A model generated the notes under the pieces. The model saw only the letters and a program-made list of their open reading frames with translations. It searched no databases and was not told where the DNA came from. Of a DNA stretch of 64,000 nucleotides, positions 52,687 through 63,689 are shown piece after piece (within the stretch, counting starts at the first letter, position 1; each line of letters begins with the position of its first letter). The position numbers were made by a program, and so were the translations under genes. This stretch comes from Misgurnus anguillicaudatus (taxonomy: Eukaryota; Chordata; Actinopteri; Cypriniformes; Cobitidae): positions 13,113,001 through 13,177,000 of the forward strand of contig NC_073356.2 of assembly GCF_027580225.2 (NCBI RefSeq). The letters run 5' to 3'.

Positions 52687-53405
52687 AGGTGCAGTGTGTA
52701 CATTTTAGCGGCATCTAGTGGTAAGGTTGCGAATTGCAACCAACAGCTTAGTCCACTGCTCACCCCTAGCTTTTGAAACGCATAGAGAAGCTACGGTATC
52801 CGCCACCGGAAAAACATGTCATTGACGGAGACAATTTAGCAAAAAGTTTGTCCGTTAAGGGCTTCTGTAAAAACATGGCGGCACAAAATGGCGACTTCCA
52901 TGTAAGGGGACCCTCGGTGTACATGTATGTAGATAAAATCATCTCATTCTAAGGTAATAAAAACATAACGGGTCATTATAAAAAGGTCTTTATAGACCAC
53001 TAATATTATAGTTTTGTATATTATTTTGCATTTCTGTCAAGAGATCCTTTTAAAAATTACACACTGCACCTTTAAAGGAACAGTTGACTGAAAAATGAAA
53101 ATTCTTGAATTTACTTAACCTCAAGTTGTTTCAAATCTGTATACATTTTTTGTTCTACTGAATACAAAGGAAGATATTTTGAAAAAGGTTTATAACCAAG
53201 CAGATCTGGGGCACCATTTACTTCCATAGTAGACTAGAATAAAACTATGAAAGTGAATGGTGCCCCAGATATGTTTGGTTATTAACATTTTTCAAAATAT
53301 CCTTTTTTGAAAAAACTTTAGGGTGAATAAATAATGACACAATTATAATTTTTCGGTGAACTATTCCTTTAACAAAGAAGCGCGGTGTAGCTTAATGTCG
53401 AAAAA
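52687..53405 (+). repeat. Composite repeat block, copy 2
   Basis: The same two elements as at 50075-50975 are directly adjacent here. Each block is followed by a similar tail (AGGAAGCAGGGTGTAGCTTC in copy 1, AAGAAGCGCGGTGTAGCTTA in copy 2), which suggests either one larger composite element or a local duplication. Confidence 0.75.
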
Positions 53406-54594
53406 AAATGCAAAGAAAGCAGTTCAGGTTTGTGTTACTTAAATGTATTCAATAGTTTTAGACATATAAATGCGAGGCTATGCCAAACACATCTTGTGGT
53501 CAGAAAGGAGACTAAATATAACTCACATGGAGGTTTCAAACCTCAAACGAAGAGTGAAGGTTTTGCCGGCGCCCAGCTTGTTATCGGGGTTCAAAGATGT
53601 AACACTTTCAGCAATGCGCACAGCCTGCGTAAAAACAGGAAACGGTAACTTCTTGTTTCAGAGTTTCATATACAAGAAAGTGACAAAGACGTTAGTTTCT
53701 CAACCATTATTAAGAAGGACGGTGCTCGGCTTATAACAGACCTCCTAATTCAAGGTTATCCTCTCAGGTCAATATAGTTATTGGTTTTTTTAATGCACAC
53801 AGTTTATAAGAAAATAAATCAACATTTGTATGCAATTATGTGATATTGCTTTAGAGTGCAGCAGTAAATATACGCATCAAGCAAGTTTCGACAAACCTGC
53901 ACAGTTGGCTCCTTTACAATCTGTCAGCAATAGATAAAGACAACCAGCAACTACTGAACATCTGAAGTGCCCCATTGAAAGACATTAAATTTATTCTCAC
54001 CTGTGTTCGTTTGCTAATACAGCAAACACATTATATTGTGAAGTGTTGGAGCAGAATCAGTATGTTGTAAGTCCATCTCTTCATTTCTCTTGACAGTCAT
54101 GCCTGCCGTCGCCACAACCTTCGCTTCTCTTTCTGTCAACTAAGTCCCTCCCACTGTTTTAATATTCATATGTTTGGCTTTTTAAAGCTGTTTGTTTCTT
54201 CATTCTTCTAATTTCTCGAAGACCTTCCTTTTCTCGCAAACCTCCCTCCCTCTCTCTCACTCGTCTTTATCTTTCTTTCTCTTTCATTCTCTGTGCAGTG
54301 TGTGTCTTCCTCTTTATATGTATGTAAAGCTCCAATGACAGCTTTTAACCCCGCCCCCTTTTTGCCATCTCTCTCTTTTTCATTGCTTCCTTTTTCTCTC
54401 AGCTTGTGACTCAGCTCAGTCTTAACACATGACTACAGGAATGTAGAGACAATTTCACAGCCCCATGGTAAAAAATCCTTGTGTTTGTGTGTAAGCATGA
54501 GGGACGAGCGAGAGAGAGAGGTATGTCAGAGGTACAAATTGGTACCAGAGAGTTCATATTAGTCTATCAAAGGTGCATATTTGTACCAAATGTG

Positions 54595-54598
54595 CAAA

Positions 54599-54652
<54 letters not shown>
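54595..54652 (+). repeat. (TG)n(TA)n microsatellite
   Basis: About six TG units pass into a run of more than 20 TA units. A second AT-rich microsatellite lies near 55028-55070. No gene is seen between 54130 and 56190 apart from these repeats. Confidence 0.95.
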
Positions 54653-54655
<3 letters not shown>

Positions 54656-55949
54656 CTAAATAGTATATTAGGACCATTATAAAGGGTATTGCCCCAGTGA
54701 CAGATGGAATATATGTTTTGGCCATTTTTTCTGACTATGTTGACTATGTGCTCTTTTATTTAGTTCTTTTTTTTATAGCTTATTTAATATAAGTGAAATA
54801 TTACAGTATAGTACATAGTACCACTGTAAAAAAATGCAGCATGAAGTTAATATTTCTTTGTCATACCCCTTATGTAAACAAGGGAACACAATAAAAACAC
54901 ACTGGGATACATAGGCAAGGGTAAACTATAATGAAGGTAACCAAAAAATTGTATTGTGTGTTCTCAGGACATTTTTTTATAAATGGCAGGTAATTTTGAC
55001 AATAACCTATACAATGATGGGCTTCAATATATATATTATATATATATATATTATATTATATTATATAAGAGTACTTTTACGTATACTGCTCCATGTCACA
55101 TTTTGAATATAGGCCTAAGCTGCTTCAAAACCTGTAATAGTATAATTATAAAATAAATGGTAAATACATACATACACAATTACTCTGCAAAATTTAAAAC
55201 ATAAATATGAAGGATGTTTTGGTGTGGAATAAAATAAAAATGTTCATAGCGCACTACCGCCACCAGCAGGCTGTTTAGGAAACCGTATGTTTGCCTATGT
55301 GCAAATTTTATTTTAATTTCAATCGTTGACTTGATCTTACCATTTTACTCAGTCAAATCAAGTTTAAATTTTCACAAAATATTTACAAAGGATGATTTTA
55401 TGTGGAAAACAGTAAACTTTTCAGCCATAAACGAGTCTAAATATATAAAGCTTGTTTAGCAAACAAAAAATATATAATAAAAAAAAGGATAAATGTAAAA
55501 AGCAAATGAAAAGACAAGCAGACGCATTACTACATCAGTTACAGAAAGTGTTACAAATAAGATCAAAAGTTTTGTCGCATAAAGTCCAGAACTAAACTAT
55601 GGGACTGAGAATTTTTTTTTTTTTTGAACAATGTGTTCTTAAATAGTACAGCCTCAAGGAATTTTATCAGTTTAGACATAAACACACACATATAAGCTGG
55701 ATATCATTTGTTTTCTGTTATGTCTGTTCAGATGTCAGCATGTACTAACTAAACTCACATATCATATGGCATTATTTCATAACACTAAAATGGAGAAGGT
55801 GATTCACAATGAATCAATAAAAAAATAAAAATAGACCCATTTTTTAAAATATAAATAAATTGGAATGTAAAAATAATTTACATTTTGCCTACATACAAAT
55901 ATACTTAAAATACTTACAAATCAAATAAAAGCAAACATTTTTTGTGTGT

Positions 55950-56190
55950 TTTAAGTCTTTTTAAACAACGGTGCGCATGCGTCGGTTGTGCAGCGCCGCT
56001 TTTTTCTTATGGCTTGTTCGACTTCATGCGGCGCTGCATGAACCAACAGCCGGATGACGTCAAAAAACCGCGAGAACGATTCGAGAAATCATACGAAGTG
56101 TCAATTCGTCTCGCTCTCGCGGCACTTTAACGTCACCCGCCTGTCAGTTCTAGCGGCGCCGCATGAAATCGAACAAGCCTAGTATGTATG
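55950..56190. repeat. Inverted-repeat element upstream of neu1
   Basis: GACGTCAAAAAACCGCGAGA (about 56057) is mirrored by CTCTCGCGGCACTTTAACGTC. Outer blocks GGCTTGTTCGACTTCATGCG and CGCATGAAATCGAACAAGCC also pair. The core resembles the inverted repeat in the nelfe/skiv2l promoter. Confidence 0.8.
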
Positions 56191-56366
56191 CCATGTGACT
56201 CTGACGTCACCGCTGGCAGTCATATGACTGTTTGGTAATGGAGGCGAGGTTTCCGCAGTTGATATCTGTCAACATAACCGCTTTTACAAATCCTGTCAAA
56301 TAAAATCGACAAGAAACAACACAGAGGGAACACTGCTGTCTGCATGCAGTTTCACTGATCGTGTCA
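56190..56366 (+). promoter_or_regulatory. Probable neu1 promoter with CRE and E-box-like motifs
   Basis: Directly upstream of the neu1 start are CATGTGAC (56192-56199), a perfect CRE TGACGTCA (56202-56209) and GTCATATGAC (56219-56228). The last differs at two central positions from the CLEAR consensus GTCACGTGAC used by TFEB on lysosomal genes. Function is inferred only from motif and position. Confidence 0.5.
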
Positions 56367-59300
56367 ATGGATTTTATTCGACAGTTTTGGACGATAATTT
56401 GCTTTGCCTTGTTTCCTTGCGCATGTGCGAACTACACTCAGGTAAATACATCTATCATGTGACATTACCTACTGTATCCTGTATCTACTGCTTTACAGTT
56501 CATACTCGTCTTTTTAGCGAGTATAATATGACATTCATAGCAATACTAAGATGAATAATCGGCAATTACTAACCAGTTGTATTTTCAATACTTATCTTCA
56601 TTGGCCAGTCTGTCATATAGAAATAGTCTGACAGTATAGGGTGAATAATATAAGTACATTTGGAGATTAAAATTAAATCAACTTGAATTCATCCTATATA
56701 GAGCTTTTTCTTAATTTCGATTTCAAAAGTATGCATGAAACAAAAAGTTTGCATAAACAACCTTACAGAGATACATGCATGTACTTTCTGCAAATTCAGA
56801 CTTTGCCATCTTTTAAATTGCAAAAGTAAAAGTCAGAGGGTATGTAAAGTAAAGCAAGATAGATTAAGTTATTATACACATAATAATCAAATAACCTCTT
56901 TTGTTCCATTGTAAAACCCTTTAGTTCCTGCAGATTGACCCGCTCATATATGAGGAGCAGTTGCTGTGGGTCGCTGGTGGAGCTGGTCAGGTGAACACCT
57001 ATCGAATCCCACTGCTAACCTTCACGTCACGTGGAAGTCTGCTGGCATTCGCTGAAGCCAGAAAACAGTCATCCAGTGACATCGGGGCAAAATTCATTGC
57101 AATAAGACGCTCTACAGACAGAGGTGAACCATCCACTTTTATGAGCATGTTTGTTTCAGTCATAAGACCGTCAATAGTGTGCACCATAAACCCAATGAAT
57201 GAGTCTTGTTTAAATAAAGCCTCTTTTATCTTTCTCAGGAGCCACCTGGTCTCCCACCTCATTCATAGTGGACGATGGCTTTTTAGCAGACGGGCTGAAC
57301 CTGGGTTCGGTTGTTGTGGATGAGGATACGGGTGCCGTGATCCTCATCTACTCTCTGTGCTTTCACCATCACCAGTGCAGCCCATCGAGCACCATGCTGG
57401 TCGAGAGCCTGGATGATGGTTTCACCTGGAGCCCTCCGCGAAACCTCTCTGTGGAGCTGGGGGTGAAGAGTTTTGCTCCTGGGCCTGGCTTTGGAATACA
57501 GGTGTGAATTTTTACACTGCAAAACAACTCTTGACCTGTTGTTTTTTATGACACAGTTATGACCGTGGTGGTTATATAACTGTGATAAACAAGGCCATTA
57601 CAAACCGGCCACATGATTAAGCATAAAATTATGAAAATGTGTGACATGACTTGATTTATTTAAAGGGGTCATAGCGTGAAAATCAGACTTTTTCCATGTT
57701 TAAGTGCTATAATAGGGTCCCCAGTGCTTCTATCAACCTAGAAAATGTGATGAAGATCAACCCAGTCACTTTATTTGAGTAAGCCATTTTCTGCAAGCAT
57801 GTGAAAAATGATGTATTTCAGATTTCGCCTGTTTTGTGAGGTAGGTAGCAAGGCGAATTACAATAATACTGCCCCCTTTATCTGCACTATCCAACCACAG
57901 CACTGCCATTTAGTGCAGAGAGAAAGAGGGAGAGAGAAAATAATTCACAGCACAATTGAGTTTCAATTGCAACAAACCACCATCATTGTGATCAGTGTTT
58001 GCACTTCATCCGCTCATTTGCATTTTAAAGGATACACCCACAAACGGCACACTTTTGCTTAGGCCTATAAAGTGGCAAATTAAACATGCTATAATAACTT
58101 ATTTGTGTGGTATTTTGAGCTAAAACTTCACTTACACACTCAAATATTTATTTTACACCTTAAAAAAAAATCTCATAATATGACCCCTTTAATATAGTCT
58201 TTATATAGTATAGTCTATGATATGTGTGCATTTACAGAAACGGTACCCACCCAAAGTGGGACGCTTGGTGGTGTGTGGGCATGGATCTATTGCTGGTGAT
58301 GGGGTCTTCTGCATCTTGAGTGATGATCATGGTAAATCCTGGAGATATGGAGCTGCTTTGAAGAGCATCCCTTACAACCAACCTAAACAGAATCTGGACT
58401 TCAACCCAGATGAGTGTCAGGTAACCTTCATAAGTAATTGTTTAAGCAATGTTTTTTCTTGTTTCTGGTGCCCCCTGCAGGTCTTCTGTATGAGTGTCCA
58501 CATGTGCAGCATCTGTTTGCATTCACTTTTTTAAAGTATGAGTGACAAAACCAGCAAATTTTGAAAAAAAATCCATGCTTGAGGTGGTTTTTGACTTATA
58601 CGATAAAGAGTAAATGCAAATAATGGGAGATGGAAACGCATTTGCTGAACAAATTCTAACGTAGCGAATATTAAATCCATGTGACTGACGTCTAGCTGTT
58701 TCTGCTGTAGTTGTCTTTACCATATATGCAGGGTTCCCACGGGTCCTTGAAATCCTTGAAAGTTTATGAATCTGGGGGAAAAAATTCAAGGCCTTGGGAA
58801 GTTTAGAAAATATGCATACATAGATACAGGTCATTGAAAGTGCTTGAATCTATTTTATGCAAGAAATTTTCTGGAAAAACCATATTATTCCCTGTGTAGT
58901 GTAGGATAATATCATAAAAATTCTAGACTTTTTAAGCACACATGCTAAACTGTTCACTTTAAATGCTTATATCTTCTGTATGCGAATGTTGATTCATACC
59001 AAAATCCTTTTTTGCATAGTTGTGTTTGACACATGAAAACGTCTTGGGTTACGTATGTAACTGTTCTTCACTGAGAAGGGAACGAGACGCTGCGTCTTCC
59101 TTGCCATACTTCCTGCGTACCTGTAATACTGTCTTTGGCAATATGTCAGATAGCGATATACTTCCTGACCCCGCGTCACCCTGTTTTTGTCGTTAAGCCT
59201 CACCATTGGTTGAATTTGATATACACATTCAGACGCACTTACCCCTGGAGGAGCCCCCAAAGTGTCACCGCAGTGGCGCAGCATGAGTTCCCTCGAAAGG

Positions 59301-60148
59301 GAACTCTAACAATGTATCTTAAAAACTAACTTTGCTCTCACTTGAAATGTCCCCACATTTAGTCCTTGAATTTGAGGGTATTGGACCTGGAAAGTCCTTG
59401 AAAGGTCCTTGAATTTGAAGTTAAGTAAGGTGTGGGAACCCTGCATATTTTGACATGACGAGCAACACACGACACTCCAAACACACCTTTTGAATTCTCG
59501 CCCCTCGGAAGAGAAGTTACCGGCCGCAACACTCAGATCATGTCTTTGCAAGTTACCTAAAGTAGTATACTTATCTTTGACTCAAGACATTATCTCATAT
59601 GCCATCATTTTCTGTGTGTAAACTCAGCCAGTCGAACTGGAGGACGGAAGCATAGTCATCAATGTACGCAACCAGAACAACTATCACTGCCGCTGTCGAA
59701 TAATAGTGCGGAGTCTGGACGGAGGCGAGACTCTGCCTGTAGAGGAGCTAGTTTTCGACAAAACGCTGGTGGATCCTGCGGTCGCAGCTGGTGCCCTGCA
59801 GAAACAAGGAGTGGTGTTCTTCACCAACCCAGCCAATGCTCAAGACCGTGAGAAACAGCCACTTAAAATGTCGTGCAAAAAAATAATTAAAATAGGTAAT
59901 TTTGTTTAAGTTTAACTTCTTGTGCAGGAATCAATCTGACTCTTCGCTGGTCTTTCACTGATGGGAAGTCATGGGAGAAAGAGGTGGTCCAGATATGGGC
60001 GGGGCCCAGTGGTTATTCCTCTATGACATCACTCAAAGGGGATTCTCCCGAGGACAACAAATACATCTTCGTCATTTACGAAAAGGGCCATAAAGACATC
60101 ATAGAGACCATTTCTTTTGTCAAAATCCATCTATATGGGGGAAAGTAG
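56367..60148 (+). CDS. neu1: Sialidase-1, lysosomal neuraminidase
   Basis: NEU1 removes terminal sialic acids from glycoproteins and oligosaccharides in the lysosome, in complex with cathepsin A and beta-galactosidase. Exons: 56367-56441, 56925-57123, 57239-57501, 58238-58420, 59628-59847 and 59928-60148, giving 386 residues (human 415). A hydrophobic N-terminus (about 1-22) is a signal peptide. YRIP is at 51-54. Five Asp-box-type repeats are visible: STDRGATW (88-95), SLDDGFTW (148-155), SDDHGKSW (207-214), SLDGGETL (269-276, lacking the tryptophan) and SFTDGKSW (322-329). The arginine triad corresponds to R52, R254 (in NVRNQNNYH) and R320. D77, Y343 and E365 match the other catalytic positions. 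The C-terminus is LYGGK, where human NEU1 ends YGTL. Phases join cleanly at all introns. Confidence 0.97.
57662..58192 (+). mobile_element. Repeat element AAAGGGGTCATA ... TATGACCCCTTTAA in neu1 intron 3
   Basis: Short inverted ends (AAAGGGGTCATA against TATGACCCCTTT) bound about 530 bp, including GGGTCCCCAGTGCTTCTATC and GCACTGCCATTTAGTGCAGA. Related copies lie at 48540-48835 (minus) and around the THAP palindrome. Confidence 0.8.
58728..59444. mobile_element. TIR element GCAGGGTTCCCAC in neu1 intron 4, with nested repeat
   Basis: The left end GCAGGGTTCCCAC and right end GTGGGAACCCTGC are perfect inverted repeats of 13 bp. Subterminal TCCTTGAAATCCTTGAAAGT occurs at both ends. A nested unit (about 59036-59318) starts GTCTTGGGTTACGTATGTAA and contains AGAAGGGAACGAGACGCTGC, a frequent cyprinid repeat. 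Confidence 0.8.
59443..59485 (+). repeat. Solitary monomer of the 42-bp minisatellite
   Basis: GCATATTTTGACATGACGAG followed by CAACACACGACACTCCAAAC matches the unit of the 60873-61712 array. It lies in neu1 intron 4, abutting the right end of the TIR element. Confidence 0.85.
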
Positions 60149-60872
60149 CATATGGGTGAAGGAGGGAGTAAAAAGGGAAATTTGGGGTTTTAGTCTCATC
60201 CATAATTTTTTTTAAAGTTTTTACAGTAAATTTGGAATTGAGACAGTACTATGCAATGATTGGTTGATATTGATTTAAATGAATCGTGTTCCAGAATGAA
60301 TCAAGACATCCTGGTTGAATGTGACACCAATATAGACACAATTATGACTGTACTTTCTCCCATGCCCAATATTTGCTAGAATATAAGTGTTTCTTGATAA
60401 AAGAAGTGTTATTTTATGCAGTCACACGACAGTACCTGCTATAGCACATTGCTCTCGTTTAATGTTTCTTATCAGGTCAGGTCCTGTCTCTTGCTGAGCA
60501 TTTTACTGGTTCTTATAAATTATTTTAATGTGATTGTTTTAGGTAGCATTACGTAAGCATTTACTGTGGTAAGGCTTAAATTATGTTTTACATGCATATG
60601 ATTTTGTCATGTTAATTATCAGTGGCAGCTTTTGCGAAGGCGAAACATAGTCATGTGTGTTTCTCGTCATTTATAAATATGTGTTCCATGCATCATGTGA
60701 ACCTATGTCAAAATATGTGCTTGAAACAGAAGATTTGCAAGGGTTTATAATAAAAGAGACGCTCGCGTTTGCTAGATATTCGCTTAATCTCATGTGTAAT
60801 CAGAGTGTTAAGTGTCTTGCAAGATGTGAGCGTCTCTGTTATCATGAAGCCTTGCGACGCGTATGCAGCAGG

Positions 60873-61712
60873 CACGTATTTTGACATGAGTCATGACACA
60901 TGATGCACATAGGTTCACATGACGCACCGACGTGACGAGCCACACACATGACACCCCGAACGTATATTTTGACATGACGAGCCACGCGCACAACACCCCG
61001 AACGCATATTTTGACATGACGAGCCAAGCGCACGACACCCCAAACGGATATTTTGACATGACGAGCATGACACCCCGAACGCATATTTTGACATGACGAG
61101 CCACGCGCACAACACCCCAAACGCATATTTTGACATGACGAGCCACACGCACGACATCCCGAACGCATATTTTGACATGACGAGCCACGCGCACGACACC
61201 CCGCACGCATATTTTGACACGACGAGCCACGCGCACGACACCCCAAACGGATATTTTGACATGACGAGCATGACACCCCGAACACATATTTTGACATGAC
61301 GAGCCACGCGCATGACACCCCAAACGCATATTTTGACATGACGAGCCACGCGCACGACACCCGAAACGCATATTTTGACATGACGAGCCACGCGCACGAC
61401 ACCCGAACGCATATTTTGACATGACGAGCCACGCGCACGACACCCCAAACGCATATTTTGACATGACGAGCCACGCGCACGACACCCCAAACGCATATTT
61501 TGACATGACGAGCCACGCGCACGACACCCGAACGCATATTTTGACATGACGAGCAACGTGCACGACACCCGAACGCATATTTTGACATGACGAGCCACGC
61601 GCACGACACCCCAAACGCATATTTTGACATGACGAGCCACACACATGACAACCCCGAACACATATTTTGACATGACGAGCCAAGCGCACGACATCCCAAA
61701 CACATATTTTGC
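60873..61712. repeat. 42-bp minisatellite, about 19-20 units
   Basis: The unit is GCATATTTTGACATGACGAG, CCACGCGCACGACACCCCAA, AC. Most units are 41-43 bp; two or three are shortened to about 32 bp by loss of CCACGCGCAC, and two adjacent shortened copies show the same deletion joint. Because 42 is divisible by three, all three minus frames stay open for 262-305 codons with a 14-residue period. The array is about 0.7 kb after the neu1 stop. Confidence 0.95.
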
Positions 61713-62065
61713 TTTTGGCCGCCACTGTTACTTTGAAAAAATTCTAATTTTACCTGGTTTTGGTTATGTTGACACCATCTAATATTTCTGATGTAAGCTG
61801 AATATGCGTACTTTGTCTATAACCCCTAAACTACACTTGTTAAGTCATGTTGAGGTTTTGGGTTGTACAGTCTTCCATGCATTTACCTCAATGTGCTGGT
61901 GGACATTGTCTGTAGAAGCCAGCAATTTATTTCATTAACAGGCTACTGGAAGTGATTTTTAAATATATGTGTCTGTAATGTTTTTACATCATTACATTTG
62001 ATATTTGCTGCAAGTCAAGTGCATTTGACTTGTCACTTTGCACCATTTTGCACATTTCATTGTTC

Positions 62066-62071
62066 AATAAA
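62066..62071 (+). terminator. Candidate neu1 polyadenylation signal
   Basis: AATAAA follows an A/T-rich stretch and is followed by T-rich sequence. If used, the 3' UTR would be about 1.9 kb and would contain the whole minisatellite. A nearer signal may exist; this one is tentative. Confidence 0.35.
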
Positions 62072-62454
62072 TTTGTCAATTTTTATAGGTAAATGTGGCA
62101 TGTTTCTGACTTATAACTTTTAACTTTTATCTTTTTCCAGTATACAGCACCGTCAGACAAAATGGTCAGAATTTGTACCCCAACTAGGACCGTACCCTTT
62201 TAGTCTTTGCACCTAAAGAGTTCATATTAGTATCTCAGAGGTAGATATCGGTACCAAAAAGTGCATAGTACCTTAAATATGCATATTAGGATCTCAAATG
62301 AACATATTGGTATACCAAATGTATACATACATACAACTTTTGTACATTTGTGTACCTTTTTTTCTGAGTGCAGGACAGAGTATACATTGTATAGACAATA
62401 ATGGTCTTTTTACCTTGGGTCAATGTAATCATGGGATATCTACAGAGTGTTTAC

Positions 62455-62990
62455 ATTAATGGTCGTCCAAACACAGCCCAGACGGCTAGGCTAAAACAAG
62501 GCCAAATTTAGTAAATGTAATAAACGTCTAAACGTAGTCTAAAATTAAATAAATAAATGAAACCAAATACATTTTAATCACTTTGTTTACATGATGGAAT
62601 ATCTCGCAACACGTAACCAAATTCATCCCTGCTGAAAAAAACGGTAAAACCATTACAGAAAATTCTAATGGTTTTATTGGGAATTTTATTGGTTCTAATG
62701 GAATATGGCCCAAAACGCACTACAGTGTATTGTTTTTTGTTGGTCTCTAATGGTATGTATTGGTTCTAATGGAATATGGCCCAAAACACTTTTAATGGTA
62801 AAAGCTAATGGTTCGAAACCATTAGAATTTTCTGTAATGGTTTTATTGTTTTTTTCAGCAGGGAGGTTTATTTTGGCTAGAAGTGGGTCACTCATAACTA
62901 GACTATATTGGGTCTTTAGTCAACCTAGATGATGAAAGGACAGCTATTGCTTGCTAGGAATTTACCATGATAATTACATTTATAAATAGT
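62455..62990 (+). repeat. Dispersed repeat with a nested CCCTGCTGAAAAAAAC MITE
   Basis: Blocks such as AATAAATGAAACCAAA, TTTACATGATGGAATA, TTTATTTTGGCTAGAAGTGG and GGACAGCTATTGCTTGCTAG recur at 32440-32990, 38250-38400 and, inverted, 52090-52390. A nested palindromic element (62627-62863) has ends CCCTGCTGAAAAAAAC and GTTTTTTTCAGCAGGG and repeats TTCTAATGGAATATGGCCCA inside. Confidence 0.8.
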
Positions 62991-63101
62991 TAATAATTTA
63001 CACTGCATACTTTGCAAACGTTGTGCTGACCCTGCACTGGAGATGTGGAAATGTTGTTCAGGTAAAAAGTGTTGAAAACTAATAATATTGATTATATAGG
63101 C

Positions 63102-63369
63102 CAGTGGTTCCCAAACTTTTTCAGCCTGTGGCCCCCCTTGTGTACGGTGCATTCCTTCGCGGCCCCCCAAAGAAAAATTGTGACAAAAAAACTGTTCTAA
63201 AACTCAACATTTAAATAAAAAAACATTAAATTATACAAAAAAATAGTGCTTTTGGTTAGTAGCCTTATTGTTTTTATTTAATTACACAGAATTCACGATA
63301 AATTTATGTATTTCATAAAACTGGGGCCCCCCTGGCACCATCTCGTGGCCCCCAGTTTGAAAACCACTG
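63102..63369. mobile_element. hAT-type MITE CAGTGGTTCCCAAAC, 268 bp
   Basis: The ends CAGTGGTTCCCAAACTTTTT and CAGTTTGAAAACCACTG are inverted. ATATAGGC flanks both sides exactly (63094-63101 and 63370-63377), an 8-bp hAT-type target duplication. GGCCCCCC-rich subterminal sequence is present on both sides. Confidence 0.93.
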
Positions 63370-63626
63370 ATATAGGCTACTACTCATTTTTCAGTGCCTT
63401 ATCTAACACAACATTATTCAGTGGTTTTGTAAGAGCTCCTGTGCTCTGTTTAGTCAAGACAACAGTCATCTGGAGTGAGTGAGGTAACCTTTTCACTTCC
63501 TTTTGAAAACTACAATAAGCCAACTAAACTGGTCGGTAAAACCAGTTGTCATATCTTTTGTCCTTTAAGCTGTTGTCTGTCTGTGTTTTGTAGTCACCTG
63601 GATTCTGTGTGTGACTTGGTGGAGTT

Positions 63627-63689
63627 ATGGACCGGAGTTTAAGTATTTCACTTCTGTTGGCCCTCTGTTCATTTGCTCGAACCGCACAG
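63627..63689 (+). CDS. First coding exon with signal peptide, gene not identified (partial)
   Basis: ATG at 63627 opens MDRSLSISLLLALCSFARTA, then Q, and a GT donor follows at 63690 (CAG|GTAATA). A possible upstream acceptor TTTTGTAG lies at 63586-63593. The hydrophobic core and small residues near the end look like a cleavable signal peptide. The layout (a short exon encoding only a signal peptide, ending in phase 0 after CAG) is the same as neu1 exon 1, 7 kb upstream, so a tandem neu1 paralogue is possible. No second exon lies in the remaining 310 bp, so identity stays open. Confidence 0.55.

Noticed and set aside
56999..57522. Minus-strand frames opposite neu1 exons 2 and 3
   Set aside because: They are complements of conserved sialidase codons with no independent support.
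60873..61712. Regularly spaced repeats resembling a CRISPR array
   Set aside because: The units are contiguous with no unique spacers, and the DNA is from a vertebrate.
60808..61725. Minus-strand frames of 262-305 codons as a possible repeat protein
   Set aside because: The product is the periodic reading of a 42-bp satellite in every frame; no start context, splice support or known family.
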